64,000 nucleotides of DNA from Microbacterium aurantiacum. GTDB lineage: Bacteria > Actinomycetota > Actinomycetes > Actinomycetales > Microbacteriaceae. Location of the stretch: assembly GCF_002872075.1 (NCBI RefSeq), contig NZ_PGGU01000009.1, positions 20,720 to 84,719 on the forward strand, given 5' to 3'. Position numbers and translations under genes: made by a program. The notes beneath the pieces were generated by a model, which was given only the letters and a program-made list of their open reading frames with translations, was not told the DNA's origin and did no database searches. How positions within the stretch are numbered: position 1 is the first letter of the stretch; every line of letters begins with the position of its first letter. This document shows, piece after piece, positions 25,177-33,488 of the stretch.

Positions 25177-25988
25177 GGGCAAGGATCCTGCGCTGGGGGG
25201 TCTACGTCCTCATCGCGATCGGCTTCGCGGTCGCGTGCGCATTCCTCTCCAACTGGCAGTTCGAACGCAACGAAACCCGTGCGGAGCAGATCGAACTCGT
25301 CGAGAGGAACTACGACGCCGCGCCGGTTCCGCTCGCCGATCTCATCGGTGCCGACGGTGCGCTTGATGCAGCCGATCAGTGGCATCCGGCGATCCTGAGG
25401 GGCGAGTACCTCGATGAGGATCAGCTGCTGGTCCGCAATCGTCCGCACGGCGGCACGAGCGCATTCGAGGTGCTGGTTCCGTTCCGCGATGTCGACGGGC
25501 GCGTGTTCATCGTGGACCGGGGCTGGGTTCCACCCGGTGACGGCGAGTCACCGGATGCGGTGCCGGCTCCTCCGTCGGGAGAGGTCGAGGTGATCGTGAG
25601 GTTGCGTCCGAGCGAGCAGCTGCCGGCGTCGGGCCGGGGTGCCCCGGAGGGACAGCTGCCGACGATCCACCTGCCGGCGGTCGCCGACCTCGTTGACGGC
25701 GACGTCATCACCTCGGCGTACGGCCAGCTGGTCAGCGAGGACCCGGCACCCGAGACGACGCCCAGCGGCTTCGACTCCCCCACCGACGACCCCGGCCCTC
25801 ACCTCTCCTATGCCATCCAGTGGATCCTGTTCGCGCTGATGGGCTTCATCTTCATCGGGTACATCATCCGCACCGAGATCGTGAAGCATCGCGAGGAGCT
25901 CGAAGGCGCGCCGGCACCGGCCGTGAAGCGCCGCCGCGACCACGATGCCGACACCGAGGACGAGCTGCTCGACATCAGCTCGCGCTGA
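25173..25988 (+). CDS. SURF1-family cytochrome oxidase assembly protein
   Basis: An N-terminal helix (WGVYVLIAIGFAVACAFLSNWQFERN) and a C-terminal helix (YAIQWILFALMGFIFIGYII) flank an extracytoplasmic domain with the SURF1 motifs NWQFERN and VFIVDRGWVPPG. SURF1 proteins help insert heme a into subunit I of cytochrome c oxidase. Actinobacteria commonly carry this form with a long cytoplasmic tail. The 3' end overlaps the convergent cupin gene by 14 bp. Heme A synthesis genes ctaA and ctaB lie 17-19 kb away. Confidence 0.93.
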   Translation: MRARILRWGVYVLIAIGFAVACAFLSNWQFERNETRAEQIELVERNYDAAPVPLADLIGADGALDAADQWHPAILRGEYLDEDQLLVRNRPHGGTSAFEVLVPFRDVDGRVFIVDRGWVPPGDGESPDAVPAPPSGEVEVIVRLRPSEQLPASGRGAPEGQLPTIHLPAVADLVDGDVITSAYGQLVSEDPAPETTPSGFDSPTDDPGPHLSYAIQWILFALMGFIFIGYIIRTEIVKHREELEGAPAPAVKRRRDHDADTEDELLDISSR

Positions 25989-26421
25989 CGTCGGCCCAGG
26001 GCATCGGCTTGTCCGGATTGCGCGAGCCGTCGTCCGGCAGGTGCGGCAGTTCCTCCCCGCCGGCCCGGATGCAGAGCCAGCGCAGTTGTGCCGGACTGTC
26101 CGGAAGCGCGCGCCAGGTGCGCCAGGTGCCCTGCCCGACGCGGATGACCGTACCCGGCCCGACCTCGACGACGTCGTCATCGAGCCCCATCTGGCCTCGG
26201 CCCTCGAGGAACACGTACAGTTCCTCGACTTTCGAGTGGGTGTGCCAGTAGCCTGCTTCCTCGCCCGGCTCCAGCGCGTTGGCGGTCAGTCCGATGTACT
26301 GCATCGTGAGCTCATGGTCCACGACGCGTCGCCCGTCGCGCGATCGAGCCTCGTCGAATCCGCCGAAGTGGCCGCGCCATTCGTCGAGGGCGCCGATCTC
26401 GATTACCTGGTATCCGGTCAT
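25975..26421 (-). CDS. Cupin-domain protein, 148 aa
   Basis: The first cupin motif reads GYWHTHSKVEELYVFLEGRGQMGLDD, with two histidines and a glutamate as metal ligands; the second is degenerate (GTVIRVGQGTWRTWRALPD). Single-domain cupins of this size bind a small ligand or act as isomerases or oxygenases, and nothing here fixes the reaction. CGAGGAGAACAATC before the ATG is a strong ribosome binding site. It overlaps the end of pdxH by 4 bp, suggesting co-expression with B6 metabolism. Confidence 0.85.
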   Translation of the reverse strand: MTGYQVIEIGALDEWRGHFGGFDEARSRDGRRVVDHELTMQYIGLTANALEPGEEAGYWHTHSKVEELYVFLEGRGQMGLDDDVVEVGPGTVIRVGQGTWRTWRALPDSPAQLRWLCIRAGGEELPHLPDDGSRNPDKPMPWADVSAS

Positions 26422-27065
26422 GATTGTTCTCCTCGATTCTGCACGGAAGATCCTGAGGCGCCGACCTGCAACGACCAGGTGCCATCTTCCAACGGTTCGT
26501 ACACGACACGGGTATGGTGACGATCCGGCGAACCCTGCCAGAACTCGACCCGTGTCGGCGCAAGTCGCCACAACACCCAACCTCCACGTGGGATCGCGTC
26601 GCGCGCCGCAGGGGACCGAGCAGCGAGGTCCGCATCGCTCTCTTCCTGCGACGCCTCCGTGACGAGGCCGCGTACCCGCACAGCTCGCACGACGGGTTGC
26701 CACCAGAAGTTGAGCGCGGCCACCGGGTTCGCCGCGAGCTGGTCCCCCTTGCGAGATGAACGCGGGCCGGCGAAGGCCCACCCGTTGTCATCGACGGCCT
26801 TCAGGATCAGGGTCCGCGCGTCGGGAACGCCGTCGACGTCCACGGTCGCGAGCGTGGCTGCGTGAGGCTCGCTGACTCCAGCCGCCGCCGCCTCACCTAT
26901 CCAGCGCAGGAACAGGGGCGTCGGCTCGTCCGGCAGTTCGGTCGAGTCGAACCGGGGAGCGGTTCCGGACAACGTCGGCCGATCACGCAACCACCGCGTG
27001 ATGCCCGCAGGATGCACCTCCGCTGCATCGCTCAGATCGTCTGTCCGGTCCGCTGCAGGTGCCAT
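26418..27065 (-). CDS. pdxH: Pyridoxamine/pyridoxine 5'-phosphate oxidase
   Basis: PdxH is an FMN enzyme that oxidises PNP or PMP to PLP. The 215-residue protein has ATLATVDVDGVPDARTLILKAVD, the FMN-binding NSRKG-like RSSRKGDQLAANPVAALNFWW, and the PdxH-like C-terminal region RVEFWQGSPDRHHTRVVYE, which contains the substrate-binding W-Q-x5-R-x-H pattern. A -10 box (ATCCTA on plus, 27072-27077) lies 6 nt before the ATG, so the transcript should be leaderless. Confidence 0.93.
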   Translation of the reverse strand: MAPAADRTDDLSDAAEVHPAGITRWLRDRPTLSGTAPRFDSTELPDEPTPLFLRWIGEAAAAGVSEPHAATLATVDVDGVPDARTLILKAVDDNGWAFAGPRSSRKGDQLAANPVAALNFWWQPVVRAVRVRGLVTEASQEESDADLAARSPAARDAIPRGGWVLWRLAPTRVEFWQGSPDRHHTRVVYEPLEDGTWSLQVGASGSSVQNRGEQS

Positions 27066-27071
27066 GCTCGC

Positions 27072-27077
27072 ATCCTA
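27072..27077 (-). promoter_or_regulatory. -10 box with leaderless spacing, pdxH
   Basis: TAGGAT on the minus strand ends 6 nt before the ATG at 27065. Confidence 0.5.
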
Positions 27078-27184
27078 CGACAGCAGCGAACACCCTCTCC
27101 GCCACGCGTCCCGTCTCCGATCAGAGGAGCCGAACCGACAGCGCGAGGGTCGGCGAAACAGCGTTCTCCGAGCGAGCAGCGCGG

Positions 27185-28783
27185 TTACGCGAGCTCGATC
27201 AGATCCTGATACTCCTGGCTCCAGAGGTCCTCGACGCCGTCCGGCAGGATGAGGACGCGCTCCGGGTTCAGCGACTGAACAGCGCCGGGGTCGTGCGAGA
27301 CCAGCACGACAGCACCCTCGTAGTGCGCCAGCGCGTCGAGGATCTCCTCGCGAGACGCCGGGTCGAGGTTGTTGGTCGGCTCGTCGAGCAGCAGCAGGTT
27401 CGCGGATGACACGACCAGGGTCGCCAGCGAAAGACGGGTCTTCTCGCCACCGGAGAGCACCCCGGCCGGCTTCAGCACGTCATCGCCGGTGAACAGGAAC
27501 GACCCGAGCACCCGGCGCGCCTCTGTCTCGGTGATGTGCGGAGCGGCGGAGACCATGTTCTGCAGCACCGATCGTGACACGTCGAGGTTCTCGTGCTCCT
27601 GGGCGTAGTACCCGACCTTCAGTCCGTACCCGGGCTCGAGCTGTCCGGTGTCCGGCTGGTCGACTCCCGCGAGCATTCGCAGCAGCGTGGTCTTGCCCGC
27701 GCCGTTGAGCCCCAGCACCACGACCTTGGAACCGCGATCGATCGCGAGGTCGACATCGGTGAAGATCTCCAGCGAACCGTACGACTTCGACAGACCGGTC
27801 GCCATCATCGGCGTCTTCCCGCAGGGCGCCGGCTTCGGGAAGCGGAGCTTCGCGACCCGGTCGACCTGTCGCACCTCGTCGAGGCCCGCGAGCAGTTTCT
27901 CGGCGCGTGCGACCATCTGATGCGCGGCCGCCGCCTTCGAGGCCTTCGCTCCGAAGCGTGCCGCCTGCTGCTGCAGCGTGGTCGCCTTCTTCTCGGCGTT
28001 GGCGCGCTCCTTCTTGCGGCGCTCCTCGTCGGCCACCCGCTGGCGCAGGTAGTTCTTCCAGTTCATGTTGTACGTGTCGATGATCTGGCGGTTCGCGTCG
28101 AGGTAGAACACCCGGTTGACGGTCTCCCCCACGAGCTCGACATCGTGGCTGATCACGATCAGCCCGCCCTTGTATCCCTTGAGGAACTCTCGCAGCCAGA
28201 CGACGCTGTCGGCGTCGAGGTGGTTGGTCGGCTCGTCGAGGATCATCGTCTCGGCATCCGAGAACAGGATGCGCGCCAGCTCGATGCGCCGTCTCTGGCC
28301 ACCCGACAGCGTGGAGAGGGGCTGGTCGAGGATGCGATCCGGCAGCGAGAGGTTATTGGCGATGGCGGCCGCCTCGGCCTCCGCCGCGTAGCCGCCCTGC
28401 GCCTCGAACTGCTCGGTCAGACGGGCATAGCGCTTCATCGCCTTCGCGGCGACGGCCGGGTCGTTCGAGCCCATCGCTGAGGCGGCTTCGGTCATGCCGA
28501 GGTTCAACTGTCCGAGACCGCGGGCGTCGAGGATGCGCGTACGGGCGAGGTCCTCCGGATTACCGGAGCGCGGGTCCTGCGGCAGGTAGCCGAGTTCGCC
28601 GGAACGATCGACGCGGCCGCCCGAGGGCAGCACATCGCCGGCCAGCACCTTGGTCAGTGTGGTCTTGCCCGCACCGTTGCGGCCCACGAGGCCGATCTTG
28701 TCGCCGTCGCTGACGCGGAACGACACGTTCTCCATGAGGAGGCGGGCGCCCACGCGAATCTCGAGGTCGTGCACGGCAAGCAC
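27185..28783 (-). CDS. ABC-F family ATPase (translation factor)
   Basis: Two ABC domains lie in one 532-residue chain without membrane segments: Walker A GRNGAGKTT and GLNGAGKTT, signatures LSGGQRRRIELA and LSGGEKTRLSLA, Walker B MILDEPTNHLD and LLLLDEPTNNLD. The linker of about 80 residues (NWKNYLRQRVADEERRKKERANAEKK...) is the P-site tRNA interaction motif of ABC-F proteins, which act on stalled ribosomes. It is closer to the housekeeping kind than to known antibiotic-resistance subgroups, though this cannot be decided by eye. The start is GTG at 28783; a second GTG at 28774 is possible. Confidence 0.92.
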   Translation of the reverse strand: MLAVHDLEIRVGARLLMENVSFRVSDGDKIGLVGRNGAGKTTLTKVLAGDVLPSGGRVDRSGELGYLPQDPRSGNPEDLARTRILDARGLGQLNLGMTEAASAMGSNDPAVAAKAMKRYARLTEQFEAQGGYAAEAEAAAIANNLSLPDRILDQPLSTLSGGQRRRIELARILFSDAETMILDEPTNHLDADSVVWLREFLKGYKGGLIVISHDVELVGETVNRVFYLDANRQIIDTYNMNWKNYLRQRVADEERRKKERANAEKKATTLQQQAARFGAKASKAAAAHQMVARAEKLLAGLDEVRQVDRVAKLRFPKPAPCGKTPMMATGLSKSYGSLEIFTDVDLAIDRGSKVVVLGLNGAGKTTLLRMLAGVDQPDTGQLEPGYGLKVGYYAQEHENLDVSRSVLQNMVSAAPHITETEARRVLGSFLFTGDDVLKPAGVLSGGEKTRLSLATLVVSSANLLLLDEPTNNLDPASREEILDALAHYEGAVVLVSHDPGAVQSLNPERVLILPDGVEDLWSQEYQDLIELA

Positions 28784-28834
28784 AGCAGGTTGGTCCGTTC
28801 GTCAGGGAGGATGCGGCCGAAGGGCCAGCCTCTC

Positions 28835-28840
28835 AGTATA
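28835..28840 (-). promoter_or_regulatory. Candidate -10 of the ABC-F gene
   Basis: TATACT on the minus strand gives a leader of about 45 nt that includes a GGCC-CTTC-GGCC hairpin. Confidence 0.45.
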
Positions 28841-28998
28841 GATCGCCCTCGCTGGACGTTCCGTCGAAGTACGGCGACCGGTGCAGAAGGCGGCCGGGAT
28901 CGAACTCTGCCCCACAGGACGATCACTGCGCCGGATATACCTCCAGAGGTGGAGAGGGACGATACCGCGGAGGGATGCCGCACCCCTGTCCTGCTTCC

Positions 28999-29004
28999 TA
29001 ACCT
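28999..29004 (+). promoter_or_regulatory. -10 box with leaderless spacing, dedA
   Basis: TAACCT ends 6 nt before the GTG at 29011. Confidence 0.45.
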
Positions 29005-29010
29005 TCTCGG

Positions 29011-29628
29011 GTGGATGTCATCAACGAGCTCATCACGCAGACCGTCGCGTCGCCCTGGCTGTACCTGGTCATGCTCGCCGTGGCGGTGATAGACGGCTTC
29101 TTCCCGCCGGTTCCGAGCGAGACGGTGCTGGTCGCCGCAGCGGCGGTCGGCGCATCCACCGGCGACGTCCACATCGCGCTTCTGTGCGCTGTCGCCGCCG
29201 TGGGCGCAGCGATCGGCGACAACATCGCCTACGCGATCGGGCGTCGCCTGGGAACTCGGCGGTTCGCCTGGATGCGGCGCCCGCGCGTCGCAGCCGCGTT
29301 CACCCACGCCCAGCGTGCGCTCGATGATCGCAGCGCCATGCTGATCCTCGGCGCCCGGTACATCCCGGTGGGACGCGTCGCCGTGAACATGACCGCCGGG
29401 GCGCTGGCGTTCCCGTGGCGTCGCTTCGTGCCGCTGAGCCTGCTCGCGGGTGCCAGCTGGAGCGCCTTCAGCGTGGGGATCGGACTTCTCGCCGGCTCCT
29501 GGGTGAAGGATCAGCCCCTGCTCAGCGCCGCCGTCGGCGTCGTCCTCGCGCTCGTGATCGGCTTCACCGTCGATCGCGTGGCCGCAGTTCGGCGTCGACG
29601 CGTCGCCGTGCCGCAACTGGCAGGATGA
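29011..29628 (+). CDS. DedA-family membrane protein (SNARE-associated/VTT domain)
   Basis: The 205-residue protein has the DedA core: a re-entrant helix VIDGFFPPVPSETVLVAAAAVG, the loop GDNIAYAIGRRLG, and the FGRF-like ARYIPVGRVAVNMTAGALAFPWRRF with the conserved arginine. DedA proteins are implicated in polyprenyl-phosphate or lipid translocation and membrane homeostasis. It overlaps the sensor kinase region, so DedA, kinase and response regulator may form one transcript. Confidence 0.9.
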   Translation: MDVINELITQTVASPWLYLVMLAVAVIDGFFPPVPSETVLVAAAAVGASTGDVHIALLCAVAAVGAAIGDNIAYAIGRRLGTRRFAWMRRPRVAAAFTHAQRALDDRSAMLILGARYIPVGRVAVNMTAGALAFPWRRFVPLSLLAGASWSAFSVGIGLLAGSWVKDQPLLSAAVGVVLALVIGFTVDRVAAVRRRRVAVPQLAG

Positions 29629-29633
29629 AGGCC

Positions 29634-30860
29634 ATGGCGAAACGCCGGCAGCGCACCAGACGCTCCCCACGGATCACCCGCCGCAGCGCCATCGCGCTGC
29701 TGTGCGGGGCGCTGCTCGCGCTCTTCGCGGTGCTGGTTCCGATTCAGACCGCTCTCTACGGCACGCCGCTGCCTCTGGCGTTCATCCTGGGAGCCGCGCT
29801 CTGCTCCGCACCTCTGCTCGCGCTCTCCCGCCCGCGCACGGCCATCGCCCAGTTCTGCGCTGCGGCGTTCGCTCTTCCGTTGTTCGTCGTGCCCGAGCTC
29901 GCCGTCGCCTCACCCTGGCCGTGGTCGGTGCCCGCTCTGATCACGTTCGTGCTCTTCGTCGGAGTGGTGACCTTCGTGCACGGGTCGCGTCTGGGCGTCT
30001 TCCCGCTGGCGATCGGGGTGCTCTCCTCACTCACCGCTCCCCTTCTGCGCGCCGAGATCGTCATGACGGCGGGCGCGGCGTCCAGCGCGACAGCGGACAT
30101 GATCGTGACGGCGTCTCTCGCGGTCGCGATGTACCTCATCGCCGTCCTCGTCGCCGCTCGAGCCCGCGTGGGCGCCGAATTGAACAGGGAGCGTGAGCAC
30201 AGCGCGCTCGAAGAGGCGCGCCGAGCGCTCATGGAGGAGCGCACCCGCATCGCCCGCGAGCTGCACGACGTCATCGCGCACAGCATGTCCGTCATCCAGG
30301 TGCAGGCATCCACCGCGCGATACCGCCTTCCGAGCCTCGATCAGGAAGTGGCCGCCGAGTTCGAGGACATCGCCGCGACGGCACGCGGATCGCTCACCGA
30401 GATGCGGCGGATGCTCGGCGTACTGCGCACCGAGGATCAGACGGCCGAACTCGCGCCCCAGCAGGGCATCGACGATATCCCCGCGCTCGTCGACAGCATC
30501 CGCCGGGCGGGGGTCGAAGTCGGATTGGAGATCATCACCGGCGACGCACCCTCCGTCGCTCCAGGCGTGCAGATCGCCGCCTTCCGCATCGTCCAGGAGG
30601 CCCTGAGCAACGCCGTGCGCCACGCGCCGGAGACCATGATCTCGGTCCGCGTCAGAGTCGACGCCGCCGCCGTGCATATCGCGGTGCAGAACTCGGCACC
30701 GGCGACGACGACCCTCGAGCAGGCGCCGGGTCATGGGCTGCGCGGCATGCGGGAGCGGGCGCAGCTCCTCGGGGGCACATTCGGTGCAGGACCGGTCGCG
30801 GACGGCGGATGGGCCGTCGAAGCCGTGCTTCCCCTCATCACCCACAAGGAGAACCCGTGA
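29634..30860 (+). CDS. Sensor histidine kinase, NarL/DesK type
   Basis: Five to six N-terminal hydrophobic helices (residues about 20-165) form a membrane sensor. The HisKA_3 dimerisation domain has the phosphoacceptor His211 in RIARELHDVIAHSMSVIQVQA, followed by a HATPase_c domain (EALSNAVRHAPE and GHGLRGMRERAQLLGG). The signal is unknown. The upstream frame is open; the ATG at 29634 is favoured because AGGATGAAGG precedes it, while the ATG at 29625 overlaps the dedA stop and is an alternative. The gene overlaps the response regulator by 4 bp (GTGA). Confidence 0.92.
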   Translation: MAKRRQRTRRSPRITRRSAIALLCGALLALFAVLVPIQTALYGTPLPLAFILGAALCSAPLLALSRPRTAIAQFCAAAFALPLFVVPELAVASPWPWSVPALITFVLFVGVVTFVHGSRLGVFPLAIGVLSSLTAPLLRAEIVMTAGAASSATADMIVTASLAVAMYLIAVLVAARARVGAELNREREHSALEEARRALMEERTRIARELHDVIAHSMSVIQVQASTARYRLPSLDQEVAAEFEDIAATARGSLTEMRRMLGVLRTEDQTAELAPQQGIDDIPALVDSIRRAGVEVGLEIITGDAPSVAPGVQIAAFRIVQEALSNAVRHAPETMISVRVRVDAAAVHIAVQNSAPATTTLEQAPGHGLRGMRERAQLLGGTFGAGPVADGGWAVEAVLPLITHKENP

Positions 30861-31528
30861 CGATCAGCGTCCTCATCGCCGATGACCAGGCCATGGTGCG
30901 TGCCGGATTCGCCGCACTCCTCGACGCCCATGAGGGCATCAGTGTGGCAGGTCAGGCGTCGAACGGTCTCGAGGTCGTCGCGCTGTCGGCGCGACTGGAT
31001 CCGGATGTCATCCTGATGGATGTGCGGATGCCCGAGCTCGACGGCATCGAGGCGACACGGCGCATCCTCGGATCGTCGTATCCGGCCGCGCATGTGCCGC
31101 GGATCCTGATGCTCACCACATTCGACATCGATGATTACGTCTACGACGCCCTGCAGGCCGGAGCCAGCGGCTTCATGCTGAAGGACGCTCTGCCGGAAGA
31201 ACTCGTGCATGCGGTGCGTGTCGTCGCGGGAGGTGACGCACTGCTGGCGCCCAGCGTCACCCGGCGCATGATCGAGCAGTTCTCCGGTCACCGGCCCCGC
31301 TCCCCGCGCTCCGAGACCGTTCTGAACAGCCTCACCGAACGCGAACGGGAAGTACTGGTGCTGATCGGGCAGGGCAAGTCCAACGGGGAGATCGCGAAGG
31401 AGCTGTTCATCGCCGAGCAGACCGTGAAGACCCACGTCGGCAAGATCCTGGCGAAGCTGAGTCTCCGAGACCGCGTGCACGCCGTGATCCTCGCCTACGA
31501 CACCGGTCTGGTCGAGCCGACCTCCTGA
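30857..31528 (+). CDS. Response regulator, NarL/LuxR family
   Basis: A receiver domain with phosphoacceptor Asp55 (VILMDVRMPELDG) and conserved Lys in GFMLKDALPEELV is joined to a LuxR-type HTH (LTEREREVLVLIGQGKSNGEIAKELFIAEQTVKTHVGKILAKL). It forms a cognate pair with the overlapping kinase gene. AAGGAG precedes the GTG start. The target may include the acyltransferase gene 98 bp downstream, where a CCCCT-CGGT-AGGGG repeat lies just after this gene. Confidence 0.94.
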   Translation: MTISVLIADDQAMVRAGFAALLDAHEGISVAGQASNGLEVVALSARLDPDVILMDVRMPELDGIEATRRILGSSYPAAHVPRILMLTTFDIDDYVYDALQAGASGFMLKDALPEELVHAVRVVAGGDALLAPSVTRRMIEQFSGHRPRSPRSETVLNSLTEREREVLVLIGQGKSNGEIAKELFIAEQTVKTHVGKILAKLSLRDRVHAVILAYDTGLVEPTS

Positions 31529-31532
31529 CTCA

Positions 31533-31546
31533 CCCCTCGGTAGGGG
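31533..31546. promoter_or_regulatory. Inverted repeat upstream of the acyltransferase promoter
   Basis: CCCCT-CGGT-AGGGG (last arm base shared with a G-run) starts 5 bp after the response regulator stop and 46 bp before the -10 TAGTCT at 31592. It could be a binding site of the adjacent regulator or a short terminator stem. Confidence 0.4.
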
Positions 31547-31591
31547 GCGTGACGGCACCATCGGTTGATGCCGCGGAACGCACCGGCTCCA

Positions 31592-31597
31592 TAGTCT
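31592..31597 (+). promoter_or_regulatory. Candidate -10 of the acyltransferase gene
   Basis: TAGTCT gives a leader of about 22 nt that ends with GAGGAGG 7 nt before the ATG at 31626. Confidence 0.45.
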
Positions 31598-31625
31598 CCT
31601 GGGACACCGCTCCCGAGGAGGACTC

Positions 31626-33446
31626 ATGGCCATCGTCCAGGCGCCGCAGATCGCCGCATCCGCACCGACCGCGAAAGGACTTCGCGACACCGGAATCGAC
31701 CTCGTCCGCGCTCTCTGCGTCGTGGGAGTCGTGCTTCTGCACGCCATCATGGTCGGCGTCACGGTCAGCGATTCGGGACCGGTCTTCGAGAACGCGAGCG
31801 ACGGCACCTGGTGGATCACCCCGCTCAGCTGGGTTCTGCAGGTGATGCCGCTGTTCTTCATCATCGGCGGGTTCTCCGGCCTCATCGCCTACCGCCGGGC
31901 GAAGAACCGTGGCGGCACCGCCTCCGACTTCGTGGCGGGTCGCCTGCACCGGCTGCTGCGCCCGGCCATGTTCACCGTCGGCGCCGTCGGCGTGACGCTC
32001 CTGCTCCTCACCTTCGCCGGCGTGCCCGCCGATCTCATCGCCACCGCCGGTTTCCGGTACGGGCAGCCGCTGTGGTTCCTCGGTGTGTTCCTGCTCTGTC
32101 AGGCCCTGCTCCCCCTGTTCGTCGCCGCTCATGGGCGCGCGCCGCTCCTCACGATCGGCGCCCTCGCGGCCGTCTCGGTCGCCGTCGACGTGCTGCGCGG
32201 GGCAAGCGGCTTCGAGGGACTCGGTTTCCTGAACCTCGCCTTCGTCTGGCTGACGCTGCAGCAGCTCGGATTCTTCTTCGCCGACGGCAGCATCGATGCG
32301 CTGACCAGACGCACCCGCGCCCTGGCAGCGGCGGGCGCCCTCGCGATCCTCGTCGGCACTTTCGTCACGGGCCTGTACTCCCCCGATCTCGTCGCCAACA
32401 TCAACCCGCCGACGGCCGCCATGCTGCTGGTCGGCGTCGTGCACATCGCTCTGGTCTCGCTGTACCGCGATCAGCTGGAGCTGTTCAGCCGCCGTCCTCG
32501 TGCCGCGGCGTTCACGGCCTTCATCAGCCTGCGCACCATGACGATCTACCTCTGGCACATGCCTGTGCTGCTCGCGATGGCCGGGGCCTCCGCGGTCGGA
32601 GCCATCGTCACGGGCGTCGCGCTCCCCGAACTCGGCAGCGTGGGCTGGTGGCTCGGACGCCCGCTGTGGCTCGCACTCGCACTCGCACTCACCGCCGTCG
32701 TCGCCATCGCTTTCACGCGGTTCGAGGCGGGTGCCGCTCCAGAGGCGCATCGATCCGGCCGGCGCATCGCGCTCACCACGCTGACCGGGCTGAGTGCGGT
32801 CCTGATGCTGCTCATCTTCGGAACCTCCGTCGTCACGGCGAGCATCGCCGTCGCCATGCTCCTGATGTCGCTGCGGTTCTCGCGCCGAGCCGGGTCAGGC
32901 GAGGCCTCTGGCGGCGAGGGCGTCGCCGACGTCGTCCGCATGCCGGAGGGCGAGCACCAGCAGAGGGATGGCCGACCGCACGCCGAGACGAACCCCCCGC
33001 GCATCCTGAGCGTCTCGAACGCGGTCGGCGAACCCCGCCACCACGGGGATCATGGTGATGGTGAGCGATATGGCCATCGCCACGGATTCCGCGTCGACAC
33101 CGATCCGGCCCAGCGGGCGCATCAGCCGGTGCAGCACAGCGAGCAGGTCAGACATCCGGGTGGTGAGGGTCAGCAGGCTGGCGAGCAGCACGATGCCGAC
33201 GACTCTCCCGGTGTTGATCCAGGCGATGAGGGGCGACACGAAGATCGTCAGCGCAGCGCCGAGCACCAGCACGATCCAGCGCAGCCGCCACGCTTCGGCG
33301 AGGAGGATGCGCAACGGGAGCCGCGCCACGGCATAGAGCGCGCACACGGCGACCAGCACAACGGCGATGCTCCAGCCGTCGTGGGGGTAGGCGGACAGCG
33401 CGAGCGCGGCCAGCGCGAACAGCGCGAGCTTCACGCCGGCCGGTGA
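31626..33446 (+). CDS. Acyltransferase-3-like membrane protein with long antisense-overlapping 3' frame
   Basis: Residues 1-425 form an integral membrane acyltransferase-like domain with about ten helices; the start RDTGIDLVRALCVVGVVLLHAIM carries the conserved Asp and His of acyltransferase family 3, and FISLRTMTIYLWHMPVLLAMAG fits a late helix. Such enzymes O-acylate surface sugars or lipids. From about residue 425 (32900) the frame has no stop and continues to 33446 through nearly all of bioN on the other strand; these 180 residues are hydrophilic and low in complexity (HHGDHGDGERYGHRHG), so they look like antisense translation, not a domain. A lost stop codon is likely. Confidence 0.75.
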   Translation: MAIVQAPQIAASAPTAKGLRDTGIDLVRALCVVGVVLLHAIMVGVTVSDSGPVFENASDGTWWITPLSWVLQVMPLFFIIGGFSGLIAYRRAKNRGGTASDFVAGRLHRLLRPAMFTVGAVGVTLLLLTFAGVPADLIATAGFRYGQPLWFLGVFLLCQALLPLFVAAHGRAPLLTIGALAAVSVAVDVLRGASGFEGLGFLNLAFVWLTLQQLGFFFADGSIDALTRRTRALAAAGALAILVGTFVTGLYSPDLVANINPPTAAMLLVGVVHIALVSLYRDQLELFSRRPRAAAFTAFISLRTMTIYLWHMPVLLAMAGASAVGAIVTGVALPELGSVGWWLGRPLWLALALALTAVVAIAFTRFEAGAAPEAHRSGRRIALTTLTGLSAVLMLLIFGTSVVTASIAVAMLLMSLRFSRRAGSGEASGGEGVADVVRMPEGEHQQRDGRPHAETNPPRILSVSNAVGEPRHHGDHGDGERYGHRHGFRVDTDPAQRAHQPVQHSEQVRHPGGEGQQAGEQHDADDSPGVDPGDEGRHEDRQRSAEHQHDPAQPPRFGEEDAQREPRHGIERAHGDQHNGDAPAVVGVGGQRERGQREQRELHAGR

Positions 33447-33488
33447 TCGGTGCAGAATGCTCGACCCCGGGCGGTACAGCAGGATCAT
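32895..33488 (-). CDS. bioN: Energy-coupling factor transporter membrane component (EcfT, BioN)
   Basis: The 197-residue CbiQ-family protein begins MILLYRPGSSILHRSPAGVKL, has four to five helices and ends with the coupling-helix Ala-Arg-Gly motifs DAQDARGVRLGV and GDALAARGLA that contact the ATPase. It works with BioM and BioY to import biotin. The ATG at 33488 overlaps the stop of bioM by 4 bp. The 3' 552 bp are overlapped by the open frame of the convergent acyltransferase gene. Confidence 0.9.
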   Translation of the reverse strand: MILLYRPGSSILHRSPAGVKLALFALAALALSAYPHDGWSIAVVLVAVCALYAVARLPLRILLAEAWRLRWIVLVLGAALTIFVSPLIAWINTGRVVGIVLLASLLTLTTRMSDLLAVLHRLMRPLGRIGVDAESVAMAISLTITMIPVVAGFADRVRDAQDARGVRLGVRSAIPLLVLALRHADDVGDALAARGLA

